From NCBI GenBank assembly GCA_021772755.1, contig JAJFLJ010000120.1, positions 1 through 35,430 of the forward strand: DNA of 35,430 bases, read 5' to 3'. A program made the translations under genes and the position numbers. Origin of the DNA: Candidatus Sumerlaeota bacterium. GTDB taxonomy: Bacteria; Sumerlaeota; Sumerlaeia; SLMS01; JAHLLQ01. Shown here piece by piece: positions 30,794-35,430 of this stretch (position 1 is its first letter; each line of letters opens with the position of its first letter). The notes under the pieces were generated by a model. The model was not told the origin of the DNA. It made no database searches and was given only the letters and a program-made list of their open reading frames with translations.

Positions 30794-30910
30794 GGGGACG
30801 CCTCCCGCAAATGGGGACGGCGGCACGTTCGGGGCGAAAACCCGGGCGGTCAACGGGAGTTGGACGAGCCCTGCGGCCGTGTGCGGCCCGGTTGCGGCGG
30901 CGAGGAAAAC

Positions 30911-30986
30911 TGGCAGGGGAGGCAGGGCTCGAACCTGCGACATCGGGCTCCAAAGGCCCGCGTTCTACCAGCTGAACTACTCCCCT
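30911..30986 (-). tRNA. tRNA-Gln (anticodon UUG)
   Basis: Minus-strand cloverleaf with encoded CCA (30911-30913) and G discriminator. Acceptor AGGGGAG pairs with CTCCCCT; D arm GTTCAGCTGGTAGAAC; anticodon stem CGGGC/GCCCG encloses CTTTGGA, so positions 34-36 are TTG; T arm GCAGG-TTCGAGC-CCTGC. The body resembles tRNA-Trp in outline, but the anticodon position gives Gln. Confidence 0.93.
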
Positions 30987-31166
30987 GCGGAAGAGCCGGA
31001 ACGCTCGGCGCCGCCCTGCTCGCTGTCAACGGCGAAGCCCCGCGGCTATTCGTCGCTGCCAACTTCGTCTTGCGCTTGGCGTCCGAATCGCCCTCCCATG
31101 AGGAGACGATACGGAGGCATTTCGACTTTCTTTCGCGGGCTGCGGCCCCTCCGAAGGCGGCAACCG

Positions 31167-31982
31167 ATGACGACGACAACCACCGGCCTCGTTCTCCAGT
31201 GCGCGGGACTCAGCGACCGCGGTCTCAAGCGCGGTCACAACGAGGACAGTCTCTCCGTCGTTCCCGACATGGGTCTGTTCATCGTCGCCGACGGCATGGG
31301 GGGCCACAACGCCGGCGAGGTCGCCAGCCGCCAGGCCATCGAGTCCATCGTCGAGTTCCTTCGCCGCGTCGAGGGCGAGGACTTCACATGGCCCTTTCCC
31401 CCCGACCCCAACCGCACGCCCAGCGAGAACCGCATCAGCACCTCCATCAAGCTCGCCAACCGCGACGTCTGCAATCTCTCCCTCGAGCACCAGGAATACA
31501 GCGGCATGGGGACCACCCTGGTCACGCTGATGATGGACCCGGAAAGCTCCCGCGCCATTCTCGCCCACGTGGGCGATTCCCGCGCCTACCTGCTGCGCAA
31601 CGGCGCCCTCAACCAGCTCACTCTCGACCATTCCTGGGTCTCCGAGCAGTTGCAGAAGAACATCATCACGCCCGAAGAGGCCAAGAACCACCGCTGGAAG
31701 AACGTCATCACCCGGGCCCTGGGCAACAAGCTCGAGGTCGATGTCGATGTCATCTCGCACGATGTCCAGGCGGGCGACGTCTTCATGCTGTGCAGCGACG
31801 GACTCTCCGGCATGGTGGACGACCGCGAGCTGGAGAAGATCATCCTGGATCACACCGACCTCGAGGACGCCATCCGCGCCATGATCCGGGCCGCCAACGC
31901 CTCCGGCGGCCTCGACAACATCACCATCATTCTGGTTCGCTTCGTGCCCGACATGGAGCGGGCCAATGACGACACCAGCTGA
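31167..31982 (+). CDS. PP2C-family serine/threonine protein phosphatase
   Basis: 271 aa from ATG 31167 (weak AAGG 9 nt upstream). It is a cytoplasmic metal-dependent phosphatase of the Stp1/PrpC type, which removes phosphate from Ser/Thr of proteins, usually opposing Hanks-type kinases. Motifs in order: DRGLKRGHNEDS with Asp27, VADGMGGHNAGEVAS with Asp42, GMGTTLV, HVGDSRAYL, LCSDGLSGMV with Asp211, and LDNITIILV with Asp250; these hold the two to three metal ions. A 10-15 residue insertion (about 70-90, Pro-rich) lies between motifs. The kinase partner is not in the window. It overlaps the DUF445 gene by 17 nt, so the two are coupled. It is divergent from tRNA-Gln. Confidence 0.93.
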   Translation: MTTTTTGLVLQCAGLSDRGLKRGHNEDSLSVVPDMGLFIVADGMGGHNAGEVASRQAIESIVEFLRRVEGEDFTWPFPPDPNRTPSENRISTSIKLANRDVCNLSLEHQEYSGMGTTLVTLMMDPESSRAILAHVGDSRAYLLRNGALNQLTLDHSWVSEQLQKNIITPEEAKNHRWKNVITRALGNKLEVDVDVISHDVQAGDVFMLCSDGLSGMVDDRELEKIILDHTDLEDAIRAMIRAANASGGLDNITIILVRFVPDMERANDDTS

Positions 31983-33318
31983 TCCGCAAGTCCCCGAAGC
32001 CTCCTCCAGCACATCCACCGACCGCAGCGCCGCCAGTGGCTCGCTGCAATGGATGCTTCGCGCCTGCACGGTCCTCGCCGTTCTTTCCCTCGCCGGGATC
32101 GCGTGGCTCGGCGCCGCGCGGCTCGTTCCCGGGGTTCCCGCCCCCGCGCCCTGGATGCGCGCCGCCGTCATCCTGCTGGTCAGCGGCGGCATCGGCTTCG
32201 GCACCAACTGGCTCGCTATCAAGATGCTCTTTCGCCCCCGCGACCCGCATCCCTGGCTTCTCTTCTGGCCCCAGGGGCTGCTCCCCCGCGAGCAGGGCCG
32301 CCTCGCCCGCGCTCTGGGCCGCGTCGCCGCCGAGCGCCTGCTCCGGCCCGACGCCATCGTCGACAGCCTGAACGACGAGAAGCTCCGCGCGCCTCTTGGC
32401 CGCGCCCTGCGCGACGAACTCGAGCTCGTGCTGGCCCGCCCCGAAACGCGCGAACTCCTGACGCGCGCCATCGCGCGCGGGTTGCGCGAGCGCGGCCCCT
32501 CTCTCGTCCGACGCCTCAGACCCGAACTGCGCGCCGCCATCGAGCAGGCCATCGACGACCACCTCACCCCCGACCGAATTCTCCAGTGGATGCGCGCCGC
32601 CGTGCACCGCTTCGCCGCCAACCGCGAAATGCGCCGCGCCCTGGCGAAATGGATCATCCGCCAGACCTCCGGCGAAGGCGTCATGACCCAGATCATGGAG
32701 GCCATCCGCGAGCAGTTCTTCCGCTATCGCGAGCGCCATCCCGTGCGCGGGTTCCTGGCCGAGCAGTTCGTCATCGACTGGGACGACCTTCGCCGCGGAA
32801 TCGCCGACACGCTCAAGTCGGAGGAAGCCACCGAGGACCTCGCCAACATCCTGGTCGATGCCGCCGGTTCCGTGATGGAGCGCCTCCACGAGGCGGATGC
32901 GGCGGAGTTCGTCGCCGACGCCCGCCGCGCCATTCTCGACCGGGTGCTGGACTGGGTCGAAGAGGAGGGCGTCAACGTCCTGGCCGAACGCGTCGGCCGC
33001 ATGGCGGATTCCCCCGGTGCCTGGCAGGCCGTCGAGCAGGCTCTCGACGAGATGATCGAACGCGTTCCCGACGCGCTCTTCGACCCCGAAGACGGCCAGC
33101 TTCGCCCCGCCGTTCGCGCCCGCGTCAATGCGCTGCAGATGCGCATCGTCGAGAGTTTCCCCGTCGCCGACATCGTCGAGCGCCAGGTCCTGGACATGGA
33201 CCCCGCGGCGGTGGAGGCGATGGTCGACGAAGTCGGCCGCCGGGAACTCGCCGCCATCCAGGTCCTGGGCATGGTCATCGGTGCGCTCGCCGGGGGCCTT
33301 TTGCTGCTGGTGCTCTAG
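31966..33318 (+). CDS. DUF445-family membrane protein
   Basis: 450 aa. The N-terminal membrane part has two spans (about 30-53 and 65-85) with the family hallmark GGIGFGTNWLAIKMLFRP in the loop after the second one. A long helical soluble part follows (about 100-425), with many charged heptad-like segments, and a final span closes the protein (VLGMVIGALAGGLLLLVL). The function of DUF445 (YheB-type) proteins is not established; they are inner-membrane anchored. Start ATG 31966 lies within the end of the PP2C gene with GGAGCGGGCC ahead of it, which points to translational coupling and perhaps a functional link to the phosphatase. Confidence 0.88.
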   Translation: MTTPADPQVPEASSSTSTDRSAASGSLQWMLRACTVLAVLSLAGIAWLGAARLVPGVPAPAPWMRAAVILLVSGGIGFGTNWLAIKMLFRPRDPHPWLLFWPQGLLPREQGRLARALGRVAAERLLRPDAIVDSLNDEKLRAPLGRALRDELELVLARPETRELLTRAIARGLRERGPSLVRRLRPELRAAIEQAIDDHLTPDRILQWMRAAVHRFAANREMRRALAKWIIRQTSGEGVMTQIMEAIREQFFRYRERHPVRGFLAEQFVIDWDDLRRGIADTLKSEEATEDLANILVDAAGSVMERLHEADAAEFVADARRAILDRVLDWVEEEGVNVLAERVGRMADSPGAWQAVEQALDEMIERVPDALFDPEDGQLRPAVRARVNALQMRIVESFPVADIVERQVLDMDPAAVEAMVDEVGRRELAAIQVLGMVIGALAGGLLLLVL

Positions 33319-33372
33319 CCTTCGGCGCGATTCCCCCTCGCGCCCCCGCCCCGCAGCCGGTGGTCTCTCCCC

Positions 33373-35430
33373 ATGCGCGCCGCCCTTCTTCGACGTCCCT
33401 GGGTCTTCTACGCCGCATCGGCGGCGGTCTTCCTGTCGATGGGGTTGGCGCAGTTCCCCGAGACCCTCGCCGGCCGTCTGGTCTGGGACGAACGCGTCGC
33501 CGAATACATCCCGTGGCGGGTGGAGGCCGCGCGCCTGATTCGCGACGGAGAGATTCCCCTCTTCACCGAACGCGTCTTCGGCGGAATGCCCGTGCTTTCC
33601 ATCGGCTACACCGGCGTTCTCTATCCGCCGAACTGGCTCTACGTTCCCTTCGGTCCGCTGGTGGCGAACTGGCTCGCGGTGCTGCACACGGTCGTCGGCG
33701 GGCTCGGGATGCTGGCGTATCTTCGCGGTCGCCGGCTTTGCCGGTTCGCCTCGTTTTGCGGAGCCGTCTTCTTCGCTGCGGGAACGTTCGGCCTGATGCA
33801 CACGAGCCATGTCGCCATGCGCGAAGCCGCCATGATCGGCCCGTGGGTGGCGTGGGCGGCGTGGCGCATCCGGCGCTGCCCGAAGCTCTCCCGCGCGACC
33901 TGTCTGGCCGCGATCCTGGCGCTGCAGGTCGCCAGCGGATATCCGCAGATCACGCTCTTCACGCTGTTCTGGCTCTTCTTCGACTGGATTTCCGCCGCCT
34001 CGCCCACGAAGCTCTTCGCGAAACGAACGCTCGTCTCCGCCGGCGGCGGTATCGTCGCCGCGATGCTCGTCGCGCCGCTCGTCCTGAGTGCCAGCGGAAT
34101 CCTCGACAATACCGTGCGCCCCAACGTCACCGTCGAACAGTGGATCATGTCGGGCTTCGCCCCCGGCTACAGTCTGCTCTTCCTGAATCCCGAAGCGTAC
34201 GGCCTTCCGCTGAAGGACTGGACCGGCGAGGGCTATGCCGGCGAGATCGTCATCACCATCAATCTCGCGGCATGGTCGCTGTGCGCCATCGCGCTGCCCG
34301 CCTGGCTGCTGCGGCGGCGCAAGTCGCCCCGCGTGCGCCGAATGGCCGCTCTGCTGGCGGGGATCGTCGTCGCCTGGATGTTCGCCCTGGGCAGTCACCT
34401 CCCCGGCTACGAAGCCCTCTTCGAGGTTCCGCCCTTCGGGCTCTTCCGCATTCCCGCGCGCTGGCTCTGGCTCTCGACGACGCTCGCGTGCGTGGGTGCC
34501 GCGTCGGGCATTCATGCCCTTGCGGGAGTCTCCATCCCGCGGCGGACCGCGCTTGCGACGGGCGGCGTCGTTCTCTTCGGCGCGATCGTCTCCGCAGTCG
34601 TTCTCGCATTTGGAGGCGAAGCGGACACGTTCGACAGACTCCTCGCCGGAGCCGCGGCGACGCATTTCACGGTCGCCGCCGTTTGCCTGGTCTGCGTCTG
34701 CGCGCGGCGCGGAGCGATGCTCCCCGCCGCCGCCATCGTCGCCATCGCCTGCACCGTCCAGTACCGCACGCTCGCGCCGAACGTCTCCATCGCCAGCATG
34801 GACCCACTGGAGCTGTACGGCGACCCGCCTCCCACGCTCGCGGCCGCGCCGCCCTCCGACGTCGTGCGGCATTTCACCTTCCGCATGCGCGAAGCGCCCC
34901 ACCGCGCAGAAACGATGCCGCATAGTACCGCGCTCTTTCGCGGCTACCGCTCGCTCGACGGCTACTGCCCCCTCGTTCACCGCGAGATGGGCCACTACCC
35001 GAAGATATCCGGCGACGGCGGCATCTGGCTCCGCGACGAGTTCTTCGCCGAGCCCTCCGTCCTCGAAGCCTTCGCCGTGTCCCACGTCTCCTTCGATCTC
35101 GGAACGTTCACGCCCGAACAGCGCGATTCGCTGCACCGCCGCGACGGCACCGACTGGCGCATCCTCGCCGAAACGCAGGACTTCGCCATCGTCGAGCTCC
35201 TCCGAACCGCACCGCGCTTCCATCTCGCCGCGCAATGGCACGCCACCGACGAACCGCGTCCCATTCTCGACAACTGGTGGCAGCGCGAACCCGCCCGCGC
35301 CGAACGCACGATCCTGGTGGATCCCGCCCTTGCGGAGGGATTCCCCCCCCAGGACCAGCCGCTGGGGCGCGGAACGGTGAAGCCGCTGGCGCTCGGCGGT
35401 TCCGCGCAGACCTTCGAGGTCGAAGCCGAC
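33373..35430 (+). CDS. YfhO-like multi-span membrane protein, N-terminal part (cut by window edge)
   Basis: 686 codons are visible and the C-terminus lies beyond the window. Start ATG 33373 opens MRAALLRRPWVFYAASAAVFLSMG, a first membrane span, followed by a catalytic-type loop WDERVAEYIPWRVEAAR and GGMPVLSIGYTGVLYPPNWLY. The GVLYPPN and FRIPARW motifs match the YfhO-like gene at 13955 (GVLYPPN, FRVPARW). About ten hydrophobic spans follow, then a soluble region ending in ...AQTFEVEAD at the edge, which is where the family's C-terminal PGW segment would begin. Role as for the paralogue: envelope glycosylation or lipid-linked sugar handling, inferred. It lies 54 bp after the DUF445 gene with no terminator seen between. 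Confidence 0.85.
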   Translation, partial: MRAALLRRPWVFYAASAAVFLSMGLAQFPETLAGRLVWDERVAEYIPWRVEAARLIRDGEIPLFTERVFGGMPVLSIGYTGVLYPPNWLYVPFGPLVANWLAVLHTVVGGLGMLAYLRGRRLCRFASFCGAVFFAAGTFGLMHTSHVAMREAAMIGPWVAWAAWRIRRCPKLSRATCLAAILALQVASGYPQITLFTLFWLFFDWISAASPTKLFAKRTLVSAGGGIVAAMLVAPLVLSASGILDNTVRPNVTVEQWIMSGFAPGYSLLFLNPEAYGLPLKDWTGEGYAGEIVITINLAAWSLCAIALPAWLLRRRKSPRVRRMAALLAGIVVAWMFALGSHLPGYEALFEVPPFGLFRIPARWLWLSTTLACVGAASGIHALAGVSIPRRTALATGGVVLFGAIVSAVVLAFGGEADTFDRLLAGAAATHFTVAAVCLVCVCARRGAMLPAAAIVAIACTVQYRTLAPNVSIASMDPLELYGDPPPTLAAAPPSDVVRHFTFRMREAPHRAETMPHSTALFRGYRSLDGYCPLVHREMGHYPKISGDGGIWLRDEFFAEPSVLEAFAVSHVSFDLGTFTPEQRDSLHRRDGTDWRILAETQDFAIVELLRTAPRFHLAAQWHATDEPRPILDNWWQREPARAERTILVDPALAEGFPPQDQPLGRGTVKPLALGGSAQTFEVEAD

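Noticed and set aside
30911-30986. tRNA-Trp
   Set aside because: The plus strand shows CTCCAAA, which looks like a Trp anticodon loop, but D and T arms fit only the minus strand, where the loop is CTTTGGA and the anticodon TTG (Gln).
1-35430. A circular element, because both ends fall in YfhO-like genes
   Set aside because: Joining the ends puts the right-hand gene in frame 1 while the left fragment is in frame 2, and both ends cover the same part of the family alignment (EVEAD and RVETD), so they are two different genes.
1-35430. CRISPR array, insertion sequence or transposase
   Set aside because: Reading both strands showed no regularly spaced repeats of the right size and no transposase motifs; the only tandem repeat is the heptad array at 26903-26947.

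Overview
The window is about 35 kb of GC-rich, densely packed chromosome from a Gram-negative-type bacterium. Cell-envelope genes (an O-antigen-type ABC ATPase of the Wzt class, a heptosyltransferase-like GT9, large multi-membrane-span glycosylation-type proteins, lipoprotein and signal-peptide genes) indicate a diderm. A pseudopilin whose C-terminal half reads like the ...YDPTNGT... family, an N-acetylmuramoyl-alanine amidase with a golvesin-like insert, and several YfhO-like proteins together resemble uncultured phyla such as Candidatus Sumerlaeota or Hydrogenedentota. That placement is an impression from protein style, not a proof.

Layout. 1-1100: C-terminus of a YfhO-like membrane protein, rpsT (minus) with its terminator, and tRNA-Leu(CAG). 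1098-6102 (minus): an acidic protein of unknown family, a secreted/membrane protein of unknown function, a radical SAM protein with a SPASM-like C-terminus, and the pilus-retraction ATPase PilT. 6299-9176: a SIR2-NTPase (STAND-like) protein resembling anti-phage Avs5-type proteins, followed by a 439-bp gap that holds a short coding-looking remnant. 9177-13203 (plus): small secreted ORF, secreted endonuclease/exonuclease/phosphatase-family protein, GT9 glycosyltransferase and a GT39-like membrane glycosyltransferase. 13204-13873 (minus): TPR-like protein and lipoprotein. 13955-16420: full-length YfhO-like protein. 16451-16528: tRNA-Glu(UUC). 16779-17102 (minus): A-type iron-sulfur carrier. 17336-19229 (plus): a phage-type terminase large subunit with an overlapping small partner but no other phage genes. 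19298-20524 (minus): SppA peptidase. 20730-21581: truA. 21599-26726 (minus): amidase with golvesin insert, pseudopilin, GNAT-nitrilase fusion. 26948-30793 (minus): coiled-coil methyltransferase, Wzt-like ATPase and YceD/DUF177. 30911-30986: tRNA-Gln(UUG). 31167-35430 (plus): PP2C phosphatase, DUF445 membrane protein, and a third YfhO-like protein running off the right edge.

How the genes fit together. Two themes dominate: surface polysaccharide handling (GT9 and GT39-like enzymes, Wzt-like ATPase plus methyltransferase, YfhO-like proteins) and ordinary housekeeping (rpsT, truA, sppA, iron-sulfur carrier, DUF177, three tRNAs). Embedded in this are two accessory pieces with no supporting cassette: the SIR2-STAND protein and the terminase pair. 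The most notable sequence-level anomalies are a GNAT-nitrilase whose nitrilase nucleophile position is Gly instead of Cys, a heptad microsatellite that starts directly after a stop codon, and a coding-looking fragment upstream of the SIR2 gene.
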